A stretch of DNA of 6,690 bases from Gammaproteobacteria bacterium (GTDB lineage Bacteria; Pseudomonadota; Gammaproteobacteria; Pseudomonadales; Halieaceae): contig JAAEZV010000090.1 in the NCBI GenBank assembly GCA_018222695.1, positions 1 to 6,690 of the forward strand, read 5' to 3'. This document shows, in pieces, positions 1 to 5,557 of the stretch. Within the stretch, counting starts at the first letter, position 1; the number at the start of each line of letters is the position of its first letter. The position numbers were made by a program, and so were the translations under genes. The notes beneath the pieces are model-generated. The model saw only the letters and a program-made list of their open reading frames with translations. It ran no database searches and was not told the DNA's origin.

Positions 1-98
1 AGGGCCGCGTTACGCTACTCGATACGCGGTTACTCAGCCGTCGTTATGGTCGCAACATCCTAGACAGCTTGCCTGCTTTTAATATGGAGCTGGGTTAA
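1..98 (+). CDS. C-terminal end of a DinG/YoaA-family ATP-dependent DNA helicase (5' partial)
   Basis: Only the last 31 codons are present, read in the frame starting at base 3 and ending at TAA 96-98. The readable tail contains LLDTRLLSRRYGRNILDSLP. This resembles the end of DinG/YoaA-type superfamily 2 helicases, in which an 'ILD-R-L...-YG--FL-SLP' segment closes the second helicase domain. Enzymes of this family are iron-sulfur helicases acting on DNA repair or replication intermediates in the cytoplasm. The ATP-binding and iron-sulfur motifs lie outside the window, so DinG and YoaA cannot be told apart. The next gene starts 38 bases downstream on the same strand with no terminator between them, so the two are probably co-transcribed. 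The other two forward frames close at 63 and 82 without a recognisable product. Confidence 0.7.
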   Translation, partial: GRVTLLDTRLLSRRYGRNILDSLPAFNMELG

Positions 99-136
99 CG
101 TGGGGGTGGGTCACCGGATGGAAAAGGGTTAGCAAC

Positions 137-472
137 GTGGAGATGGAAGGCCCTCGCAGTGCCATCGCGGCGCAATTGATTGATCTCGAAGCTGCTTTGC
201 GTCAGCTCGACCTGTGGTCTGATGCGCCGCCATCGCAGGAGGCATTGCGCTCGGAGCAGCCCTTTGCCATGGACGCCCTCGAGTTCGAGGAGTGGTTGCA
301 GTTTATCTTTCTACCCACTATCTACGAGGTGTTGGCATCGGGCGAGGCGTTGCCGGAGCGTTGTGCGATTGCGCCCATGGCGGAGGAGACGGTGGGTAAG
401 AGGCCACTGCCCACTGAGCCACTCATCTCGACACTGCGCGAACTGGACCGCCTGATTACTGAGATCGACTAG
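137..472 (+). CDS. yqcC: YqcC family protein (DUF446)
   Basis: This small, probably cytoplasmic protein of 111 residues matches the length of E. coli YqcC (about 109). Recognisable family features are a leucine-rich N-terminal helix (residues 13-27, ending LRQLDLW), the central block QPFAMDALEFEEWLQF (41-56) followed by an LP and a short amphipathic stretch, and the LPERCAIAPMAEE segment (72-84). There is no signal peptide, transmembrane segment or catalytic motif. The molecular function of YqcC is not established. The GTG at 137 was chosen because the AAAAGGG at 122-128 stands 8 bases upstream. An ATG two codons later (143) is possible, but its only purine-rich sequence (GGAG) touches the start codon. 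In enterics yqcC sits beside truC; here it follows a helicase gene and is followed by a terminator. Confidence 0.88.
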   Translation: MEMEGPRSAIAAQLIDLEAALRQLDLWSDAPPSQEALRSEQPFAMDALEFEEWLQFIFLPTIYEVLASGEALPERCAIAPMAEETVGKRPLPTEPLISTLRELDRLITEID

Positions 473-486
473 CGCTTTTCCGATAC

Positions 487-514
487 AAAAACCCCGGCCG
501 GAGCCGGGGTTTTT
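487..514. terminator. Bidirectional intrinsic terminator between convergent genes
   Basis: A perfect 12-bp inverted repeat: the left arm AAAAACCCCGGC (487-498) and right arm GCCGGGGTTTTT (503-514) enclose the tetraloop CGGA. The stem core is seven G-C pairs. On either strand it is followed by five T residues, so the hairpin can stop transcripts from both sides. It lies 15 bases after the yqcC stop codon and 26 bases beyond the stop codon of the SDR gene on the opposite strand, exactly where a shared terminator for two convergent operons is expected. Confidence 0.93.
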
Positions 515-539
515 GCTGGAGATCAGCAGCGCTACGGGC

Positions 540-1301
540 TCAGAACTGCACCCGCTTGGTAAAGCCGCCGTCGACTACCAGGTTTGCGCCTGTCGTAAAC
601 GCCGAACGGGGGCTGGCCAGAAACGCCACGGTATCGGCGATTTCATAGTTGGTGCCCATTCTCCCCATCGGAATATTGGCGACCGTGGCATCGTAGAAAT
701 CGGTCATGTGAGTCTTGATCTGCTCCCAGGCGCCGCCCTCGAAAAAGATCGGGCCGGGGCTCACAGCATTGACTCGCACGCCTGACGCTGCCAGGGCTTG
801 CGATAAGTTGCTGGAGTAGTTCAGCAGTCCTGCCTTGATTGCGCCATATGGGCTGGGTCCCGCGAAAGCCTCCACCGCCGCGGTGGTGGAGATAATGACA
901 ATCGCGCCCTGGCCTGACTTCGAGAGATGCGGTGTGGTGAGTTCAACGCCACGCCAGGTTGCCAACATGTCAGCCTCAAAGTTGGCCCGCCATCCGGCTT
1001 CCGAGCTGTCCGCGCCGCCGGCGGAGACATTGGGTACAAAAATATCAATGCCGCCCAGAGTGTCGGCGCACTGATTGACCCAGGATTCCATCGACGCGGC
1101 GTCTGTGACATCGACCACGCTGCCACAGGCTTTCACCCCTTTGGCGGTTAATGCGGCGACCGTCTCGTCAACCTCGGCCTCATTCCGTGCGCAGACACCG
1201 ATATGACACCCTTCATCCGCCAGCGTCTCGGCGATGGCGCGGCCAATGCCCTTGGTTGAGCCAGTGATCAGGGCCACTTTATCTTTCAGTTGCAGGTCCA
1301 T
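540..1301 (-). CDS. SDR family NAD(P)-dependent oxidoreductase
   Basis: A classical short-chain dehydrogenase/reductase of about 253 residues, the normal length. Residue numbers here count from the upstream ATG at 1304. Visible are the Rossmann glycine motif TGSTKGIG (14-21), a VDV adenine-pocket motif (64-66), catalytic Ser139 in IIST, the YGAIK active site (Tyr153, Lys157) and the PGPI loop (183-186). Arg40 after the second strand hints at NADP(H), which is an inference. The usual NNAG is PNVSAG (91-96), and Asp112 seems to occupy the usual helix-4 Asn position. ATG 1301 is preferred over ATG 1304 because the AAGGAG, whose GGAG is at 1312-1309, stands 7 bases from the former and only 4 from the latter. 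It is the last gene of the operon, 69-72 bases after the small dehydrogenase and just before a terminator. A likely role is oxidation or reduction of a hydroxy/keto acyl-CoA intermediate; the exact substrate is unknown. Confidence 0.9.
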   Translation of the reverse strand: MDLQLKDKVALITGSTKGIGRAIAETLADEGCHIGVCARNEAEVDETVAALTAKGVKACGSVVDVTDAASMESWVNQCADTLGGIDIFVPNVSAGGADSSEAGWRANFEADMLATWRGVELTTPHLSKSGQGAIVIISTTAAVEAFAGPSPYGAIKAGLLNYSSNLSQALAASGVRVNAVSPGPIFFEGGAWEQIKTHMTDFYDATVANIPMGRMGTNYEIADTVAFLASPRSAFTTGANLVVDGGFTKRVQF

Positions 1302-1308
1302 CATTCTT

Positions 1309-1314
1309 CTCCTT
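1309..1314 (-). promoter_or_regulatory. Ribosome binding site deciding the SDR start
   Basis: Read on the minus strand, AAGGAG lies upstream of two consecutive ATG codons. The spacing is 4 bases to the first (1304) and 7 to the second (1301), which favours initiation at the second. It is the strongest Shine-Dalgarno match in the operon, so the SDR gene may be translated independently of the genes before it. Confidence 0.7.
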
Positions 1315-1373
1315 GGTTTTATGTCATATGGTTCGGTGCTGATGCTTTGCGCTTCGGTCTTGTCCAGCGCGCG

Positions 1374-2477
1374 TTAGGACGGCGAGAGCGCCATGAATTC
1401 TTTTAGAGCTTCACCCTTGGAGCATACCCAGCTTTCCAGCGCAGTAATGCGTTTGAAAAAGTGTCCCACAATATATTCATCGGTTGTCGCGATGCCACCG
1501 TGCAGCTGGATGGCTTCTTGGGATACTTTTCTACCGACCGTGGTTGCTTTGACTTTTGCGGCCCGGGCGAAGCGAGCAGCGTTGTCATGACCGCTATCAG
1601 CAGCATTGCATGCGGCATAAATCAGTGACCGCGTGAGTTCGGTCTGGATTAGCATGTTGGACATGCGGTGCTGTAGTGCCTGAAATGAAGCCAGTGGCTG
1701 TCCAAACTGCACGCGTTGCTTGGTGTAGTCCACGGTGGTGTCGAGTGCAGCCTGTGTCGCGCCGAGCGTTTCGGCACTGCTCAGTGTCATCGCCAGCGCC
1801 CGGTACGCCTCCAAAGCGTCGGAGGCAGGTTGCCCTTGCAGCAGGATGTGGTCAGCCTCGAGCACGAGATCCAATCGGCAGTTCATGCCACCCCGTCCAT
1901 CGTGAGTCGGGAAGGTGTCACACTCAACGCCATCGGCTGCCGTGGGTACCAGCACCCAGGCAAGGCCCTCGGCACCCTGCGCAAGCACCGCCAGATGAGT
2001 GGCGGAGGCGCCAGCGCTAATCCAGTGTTTCGCGCCCGACAGATGCCAGCCCGCGTCGGTTTGGGTCAGTGTGGTGCCAGGCGAGAGTCGTGACGTTGCG
2101 TCAGCCTCGTCAATGGCCGCAACCGGTATCAGTTCTCCCTCGGCCACCCGTGGTAAAACGCTTTCCTGCTGTTGGCTGACGCCAATAATGGCGTGAGTCG
2201 CTGCCAATGCGTCGATCAGGGGTTCTGTCACCAGGAACTGACCACACAGTTCGGCCAGTATGGCCATTTCCCGGGTGCCCATTCCCAGTCCCCCAAATTC
2301 CTCCGGGACAGGCAGCGCCAGCCAACCCATTTCCGCAAAGGCCTGCCACTGGCCTGGGTCGCTATACACCCCTCCGGCAATGCGTTCCCTTCGCTGGTTG
2401 AAGTCGTAGCTGTCGCGCAGGTAGCGCTCGGCCGCGTCCTGCAGCAGGGTCTGGTCTTCAGTCATATGCGCCGACAT
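1374..2477 (-). CDS. Acyl-CoA dehydrogenase, small (probably non-catalytic) subunit of a heteromeric enzyme
   Basis: This 367-residue protein is slightly shorter than typical acyl-CoA dehydrogenases (about 380-400). It has the N-terminal helical domain (WLALPVPEEFGGLGMG, 52-67), a middle beta domain with GAKHWISAGA (148-157), and FAD-contact motifs YTKQRVQFGQPL (251-262) and QLHGGIATTDEY (324-335). The active-site Glu is missing at both known places: the helix-G position reads TLSSAETLG with Ala/Leu where isovaleryl-CoA dehydrogenase has Glu, and the C-terminal position aligns with Cys352 in FKRITALESWVC instead of the Glu of YEG. Subunits of the FadE27/FadE29/PimD kind show the same loss and pair with a catalytic partner. 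It starts 3 bases after the stop of the large subunit with a weak Shine-Dalgarno sequence, so translational coupling and 1:1 synthesis are likely. A second in-frame ATG at 2465 is possible. Confidence 0.9.
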   Translation of the reverse strand: MSAHMTEDQTLLQDAAERYLRDSYDFNQRRERIAGGVYSDPGQWQAFAEMGWLALPVPEEFGGLGMGTREMAILAELCGQFLVTEPLIDALAATHAIIGVSQQQESVLPRVAEGELIPVAAIDEADATSRLSPGTTLTQTDAGWHLSGAKHWISAGASATHLAVLAQGAEGLAWVLVPTAADGVECDTFPTHDGRGGMNCRLDLVLEADHILLQGQPASDALEAYRALAMTLSSAETLGATQAALDTTVDYTKQRVQFGQPLASFQALQHRMSNMLIQTELTRSLIYAACNAADSGHDNAARFARAAKVKATTVGRKVSQEAIQLHGGIATTDEYIVGHFFKRITALESWVCSKGEALKEFMALSPS

Positions 2478-2480
2478 GAA

Positions 2481-3680
2481 TCAGAGCCCCAGTACATGCT
2501 TGGCAATGATGCCGCGCTGAATTTCAGCGGTGCCGCCATAAATCGTCGTGGCGCGACTGTTGATGTATTCGGCCATGGTGGTCACGCATTCGGCAGGTGC
2601 GGCGGTGTCGCCGGTGTAGTCGGGTGCGAGCACATCGCTTTGCCATGGCATGGCACTCTGGCCAGCTGCTTCGATCAGTAGCTCGGCGCAGCGCTGGCCC
2701 AGCTCCGTGCCGGAGACCTTCACCAGAGAGGATAGGGCGCCCGGATTATCGCCCGCTGAAAGGCTCCCTTTGATACGCAGCTCGGTCTGCTCCAGCGCCA
2801 TCACATCAATCTCAGTCTCGGCCACGCGGTAGGCGTAGGTCGGGTCATCGATGGCGCGACTGTTGGGGTTCGCCATGGCGCGTTGAAGTTTGCCAAGCTG
2901 TTTTTTTAGCTCAATGGTGAAATGCTGCCCGCCGCGCTCAAACTCCAACAGGTACTTGGCCACTGTCCAGCCCTGATTTTCCTCGCCCAGCAGGTTTGCC
3001 ACGGGCACACGCACGTTCTCGAAAAACACCTGGCACTGCTCGACCTCGCCGTCCAGGCTTGGGAAAGGGGCCACCGTGATGCCCGGGGTCGCCATATCGA
3101 TCAAGAGAAAGCTGATCCCCGCTTGTGGTTTCACGTTCTTGTCGGTGCGCACCAGACAGAAGATCCAGTTGGAGTGATGCGCCATGCTGGTCCAGATCTT
3201 GGTGCCGTTCACCACGTATTCTTCACCATCACGCTCCGCCGTGGTTTTCAGCGAGGCAAGATCCGATCCGGAGCCGGGCTCGGAGTAGCCCTGACACCAC
3301 ACGTCATCACCCGAGATGATGCCGGGGAGAAACTGGGTTTTCTGTGCCTCGGTACCAAAGTGCATCAGCATGGGCCCGAGCATCTGTATGCCCATCATCA
3401 CTGGATTTGGCGCATTGGCCAGCTTGCACTCTTCCAGAAAAATATAGCGCTGCTGAATGTCCCAGCCCGTGCCACCATGCTCTATTGGCCACTCCGGCGC
3501 ACCCCAGCCTTTAGCGTGCAGGATGCTCTGCCATTGGCGGCCAGCTTCAAAGTCAGAGAACACGCTGGTCGTGCGTTCGCCCGCTCGGATGAGCTCAGGA
3601 GTCAGTGCCTCTTTCAGGAACTCCCGGATGGACGCTCTGAAAGTGTCGTAGTCAGTGGGTATGGGGTTGGATGCATTCAC
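2481..3680 (-). CDS. Acyl-CoA dehydrogenase, large catalytic subunit (FadE26/PimC-like)
   Basis: From GTG 3680 the protein has 399 residues, normal for the family; numbers below count from an upstream GTG at 3722 (413 residues). Visible are GWGAPEWPIEHGG (72-84), the acyl-CoA/FAD loop GYSEPGSGSDLASLKT (145-160), GTKIWTSMAHHSNW (173-186) and C-terminal IYGGTAEIQRGIIAKHVLG (394-412). The MCAD-type catalytic Glu position is Gly (YGGT), but LLEFERGG (258-265) puts Glu262 where isovaleryl-CoA dehydrogenase and long-chain enzymes carry their base. It should therefore remove the alpha proton, passing electrons via FAD to electron-transfer flavoprotein. An insert rich in D, T, G and P near 364-376 is seen in large subunits of this group. 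GTG 3680 was chosen because GAGAGGA (3695-3689) is 8 bases upstream and the N-terminus then matches family length. GTG 3722, preceded by AAAGGA, would overlap the ligase gene by 17 bases. Confidence 0.9.
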   Translation of the reverse strand: MNASNPIPTDYDTFRASIREFLKEALTPELIRAGERTTSVFSDFEAGRQWQSILHAKGWGAPEWPIEHGGTGWDIQQRYIFLEECKLANAPNPVMMGIQMLGPMLMHFGTEAQKTQFLPGIISGDDVWCQGYSEPGSGSDLASLKTTAERDGEEYVVNGTKIWTSMAHHSNWIFCLVRTDKNVKPQAGISFLLIDMATPGITVAPFPSLDGEVEQCQVFFENVRVPVANLLGEENQGWTVAKYLLEFERGGQHFTIELKKQLGKLQRAMANPNSRAIDDPTYAYRVAETEIDVMALEQTELRIKGSLSAGDNPGALSSLVKVSGTELGQRCAELLIEAAGQSAMPWQSDVLAPDYTGDTAAPAECVTTMAEYINSRATTIYGGTAEIQRGIIAKHVLGL

Positions 3681-3688
3681 GGTGCGTG

Positions 3689-3695
3689 TCCTCTC
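3689..3695 (-). promoter_or_regulatory. Ribosome binding site supporting the GTG 3680 start
   Basis: The minus strand reads GAGAGGA, then 8 bases, then GTG at 3680. It sits in the 25-base gap between the ligase stop (3706) and that start. A competing AAAGGA at 3733-3728 stands 5 bases before GTG 3722, so the choice is not certain. Confidence 0.5.
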
Positions 3696-3705
3696 GGTCC
3701 GGTGC

Positions 3706-5307
3706 TCAGCTAAGCTGAACACCCTGTTCCTTTAATTGCGCTCTCAACGCCGCCTTCTGGATTTTACCCGAAGGCGTTTTCGGCATTTCCGCCACGACAG
3801 ATAGCCACTGTGGCCATTTCTGTTTGGCCAGTTGGTGCTCAGCACATAATGCCGTCAACGTGGCCAGGGTGGGTGCCTCGTCGCCGTATAGCGTGACAAA
3901 GACGGCTACACCCTCGCCCAATCGCTCATGTGGTGCCGAGACCGCTGCCGCTTCAGCCACTGCAGGGTGAAGCAGCACGATCTCCTCGATTTCTCTGGCC
4001 GACAAGTTCTCGCCACCGCGAATGATAATGTCTTTTTTGCGGTCAGTGATGACGATGGCATCAGAGTCCAGGAGTTGTCCAATGTCGCCGGTCTGAAAGA
4101 AGCCGTCTTCGGAAAACGCTGCGGCGTTCTGCTCCGCATCCCGATACCCCTGCATCATCGCAGGCCCTCGCACCCAGATCTCCCCATCGGCGTTCCGGCC
4201 CACGTCTTGGCCATCGTCATCGCAGATTTTGACTTCGTAGTTGTAGACCCGGCCATCGGTTTCAGCGGCTAACTGGGTTTCATTGTCTGCCACGAACCCA
4301 ACCGTGACCAAGGGCACCTCGGTAGAGCCGTAAACGCGCACCGCGCGACAGTTGGCAAGCACCTCACTGGCTTCGTAGATCAGCGCAGAGGGAACCGCTG
4401 CGCCGCCGCAGGCGAACAGCCGGAAGCTCGGCAGGTCCTTGCCCTGTTCCCGGCAGGCGTCCACCAGTTCGCGCAGAAAGGGGGTGGCACTCACGCAGGT
4501 TGTAGCGTGGTGTGTCTCGATGAGCTCCACTGCGCGGCTCACCACCCAGCTTTCCATGAGCAGCACTTTTGTATCGGTGAAAAAGGGTAGCTCGATACCG
4601 TTGACGTAGCCTGTGACGTGGGTCACCGGGGACGGCATGAGCATCATATCCCGGTCATCCAAACCCCACGCAATCACGCCATTGTCCAGCGCTTTGGCGA
4701 GGGTGTTGTGACTGTGACGCACGGCTTTGGGATTGCCGGTGGTGCCCGAGGTATAGAGCACGACCTTGGTATCGTCGGGATCCACTGACGCGATATCAGC
4801 CAATCCGCTACCACCACTCTGCATTACGTCCTCAAAACGCAGCACGTCCTCAGACAAGTCATCTTCGCCGCCACAGCAGATCACATGCCGCAGGTGAGGC
4901 AGGCCGGAGCGCAACTCACGAATCATGTCGACATAATCAAAGCCGCGAATGCGGTGCGGTATGAACAGGATTTCGGTTTTGGCATCGCCCAGAATGAACC
5001 CCAGTTCTTTGCCGCGATAAATCGGCACCACCGGATTGATCACCAGCCCGCAAATGGATGCGGCGATCGCCAACGGGACGGATTCGGGAATGTTGGGGAG
5101 CTGAAAGGTGAGCGTGGCGCCCGGTTTGACGCCCAGCTGCTGAATGCCTCTGGCGAGTTGGTTCGCCTGGTGCCACGCTTCTGCATAGGACAATCGAACG
5201 CCCGAGTCGAACAGCAGCGCCGTATCATCAGGGCGCGAGGATGCGCGTTCTTGCGCCAGCGTTGCCAGCGTGGTGTGCCTGAACGATGTGTCAGTGATGA
5301 GATTCAC
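3706..5307 (-). CDS. AMP-dependent acyl-CoA ligase (class I adenylate-forming, AliA/FadD-like)
   Basis: A complete 533-residue acyl-CoA synthetase that activates a carboxylic acid through an acyl-adenylate to the CoA thioester. Visible core motifs in order are the phosphate loop YTSGTTGNPK (185-194), VYGSTE (325-330), the adenylate-binding GYRDAE followed by DGFFQTGD (401-408), hinge region TDRKKDIIIRGGENLSAREIEE (421-442) and catalytic Lys515 in PSGKIQK. The N-terminal part (LPNIPESVPLAIAASICG, then NPVVPIYRGKELGFIL) resembles cyclohexanecarboxylate-CoA ligases such as AliA more than long-chain FadD. There is no signal peptide or membrane segment, so it should be cytosolic. GTG 5307 is the only reasonable start: an in-frame TAA lies immediately upstream and the next Met is residue 128. 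The Shine-Dalgarno sequence is weak (TGGGGC, 5 bases away). It is the first gene of the operon, transcribed away from the control region at 5308-5557. The substrate cannot be read from the sequence. Confidence 0.93.
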   Translation of the reverse strand: MNLITDTSFRHTTLATLAQERASSRPDDTALLFDSGVRLSYAEAWHQANQLARGIQQLGVKPGATLTFQLPNIPESVPLAIAASICGLVINPVVPIYRGKELGFILGDAKTEILFIPHRIRGFDYVDMIRELRSGLPHLRHVICCGGEDDLSEDVLRFEDVMQSGGSGLADIASVDPDDTKVVLYTSGTTGNPKAVRHSHNTLAKALDNGVIAWGLDDRDMMLMPSPVTHVTGYVNGIELPFFTDTKVLLMESWVVSRAVELIETHHATTCVSATPFLRELVDACREQGKDLPSFRLFACGGAAVPSALIYEASEVLANCRAVRVYGSTEVPLVTVGFVADNETQLAAETDGRVYNYEVKICDDDGQDVGRNADGEIWVRGPAMMQGYRDAEQNAAAFSEDGFFQTGDIGQLLDSDAIVITDRKKDIIIRGGENLSAREIEEIVLLHPAVAEAAAVSAPHERLGEGVAVFVTLYGDEAPTLATLTALCAEHQLAKQKWPQWLSVVAEMPKTPSGKIQKAALRAQLKEQGVQLS

Positions 5308-5421
5308 TTATGCCCCAGCTTATTGCTCGCCGTTGGTATTGTTATCAGAAGAGGGAGCGCACATTCGTGGGCTCCGCACCCGTCACCGTCATCACTGCGA
5401 CATCGATCCCCGTCGCGGTGG

Positions 5422-5450
5422 TTTCTGTTGGCGGCCGATGACTATATAGT
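5422..5450 (+). promoter_or_regulatory. Candidate sigma70 promoter of the ACAD11-like gene
   Basis: TATAGT (5445-5450) matches the -10 consensus at five of six positions. A weak -35 candidate, TTTCTG (5422-5427), stands 17 bases upstream. The start point would be near 5457, about 100 bases before the ATG, with the dyad at 5465-5486 just downstream of it. The poor -35 suggests either an activator-dependent promoter or a wrong assignment. Confidence 0.35.
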
Positions 5451-5470
5451 ATGGCCGCTGTTTAAAACAA
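5441..5470 (-). promoter_or_regulatory. Candidate sigma70 promoter of the ligase-dehydrogenase-SDR operon
   Basis: On the minus strand a -35 hexamer TTGTTT (5470-5465) is followed after 18 bases by the -10 hexamer TATAGT (5446-5441). The expected transcription start is near 5434, giving a leader of about 125 bases before the ligase GTG. The -10 lies in a perfect 10-bp palindrome. The -35 coincides with the left arm of the dyad at 5465-5486, so a bound protein there would block RNA polymerase. This is read by eye, without scoring. Confidence 0.5.
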
Positions 5471-5486
5471 ACCAACCCGCTTGTTT
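5465..5486. promoter_or_regulatory. Inverted repeat, candidate operator of the divergent promoters
   Basis: The arms AAACAAAC (5465-5472) and GCTTGTTT (5479-5486) are inverted copies matching at 7 of 8 positions, with a 6-base spacer. The left arm also forms a second dyad with the preceding GTTT (GTTT-A-AAAC, 5460-5468), so three GTTT/AAAC half-sites occur within 27 bases. The size fits a dimeric repressor such as a TetR-family protein, an inference from size and position only. The regulator is not encoded in the window. Confidence 0.5.
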
Positions 5487-5493
5487 ATCTGCC

Positions 5494-5512
5494 CCTGAAC
5501 ACGCTGTTCGGG
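5494..5512. promoter_or_regulatory. Second dyad in the divergent control region
   Basis: CCTGAACA (5494-5501) and TGTTCGGG (5505-5512) are inverted around CGC, pairing at all positions except one T-G wobble. It could be another regulator site or a small hairpin in the leader of the plus-strand gene. Its sequence differs from the dyad at 5465-5486, so one protein is unlikely to recognise both. Confidence 0.4.
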
Positions 5513-5546
5513 AGTGCTGAGACGAAACGCGGGTAACCGAAGTGCC

Positions 5547-5551
5547 AGGGG
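5547..5551 (+). promoter_or_regulatory. Ribosome binding site of the ACAD11-like gene
   Basis: AGGGG at 5547-5551 precedes two consecutive ATG codons, with 6 bases to the first (5558) and 9 to the second (5561). The first is preferred by spacing, but both are acceptable. Confidence 0.6.
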
Positions 5552-5557
5552 AATTTC

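Noticed and set aside
118..132. Tiny ATG frame in the gap before yqcC (start 118, TAG at 130-132)
   Set aside because: It is only four codons long, with no sign of being a leader peptide.
1305..1373. Internal promoter between the small dehydrogenase and the SDR gene
   Set aside because: No convincing -35/-10 pair and no terminator were seen in this 69-base gap, so read-through from the upstream genes is the simpler explanation.
2922..3713. Long plus-strand open frame (263 codons) opposite the large dehydrogenase gene
   Set aside because: It is a shadow of the minus-strand dehydrogenase, which has clear family motifs. The antisense translation is rich in His, Arg and Gly with no recognisable domain.
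5397..5416. GCGAC...GTCGC repeat in the ligase leader as a riboswitch or attenuator stem
   Set aside because: Only five base pairs with a 10-base loop, no T run and no known riboswitch core. It is expected by chance in GC-rich DNA.
5465..5486. Reading the dyad as a KstR2 (AnCAAGnnCTTGnT) or PsrA-type site
   Set aside because: The half-sites are similar in composition, but the 6-base spacer and mismatched inner bases do not fit either consensus, so no regulator is named.
4885..5520. Plus-strand open frame of 211 codons crossing the ligase start and the control region
   Set aside because: It runs antisense to the ligase N-terminus and then through the promoter region, with no family resemblance.
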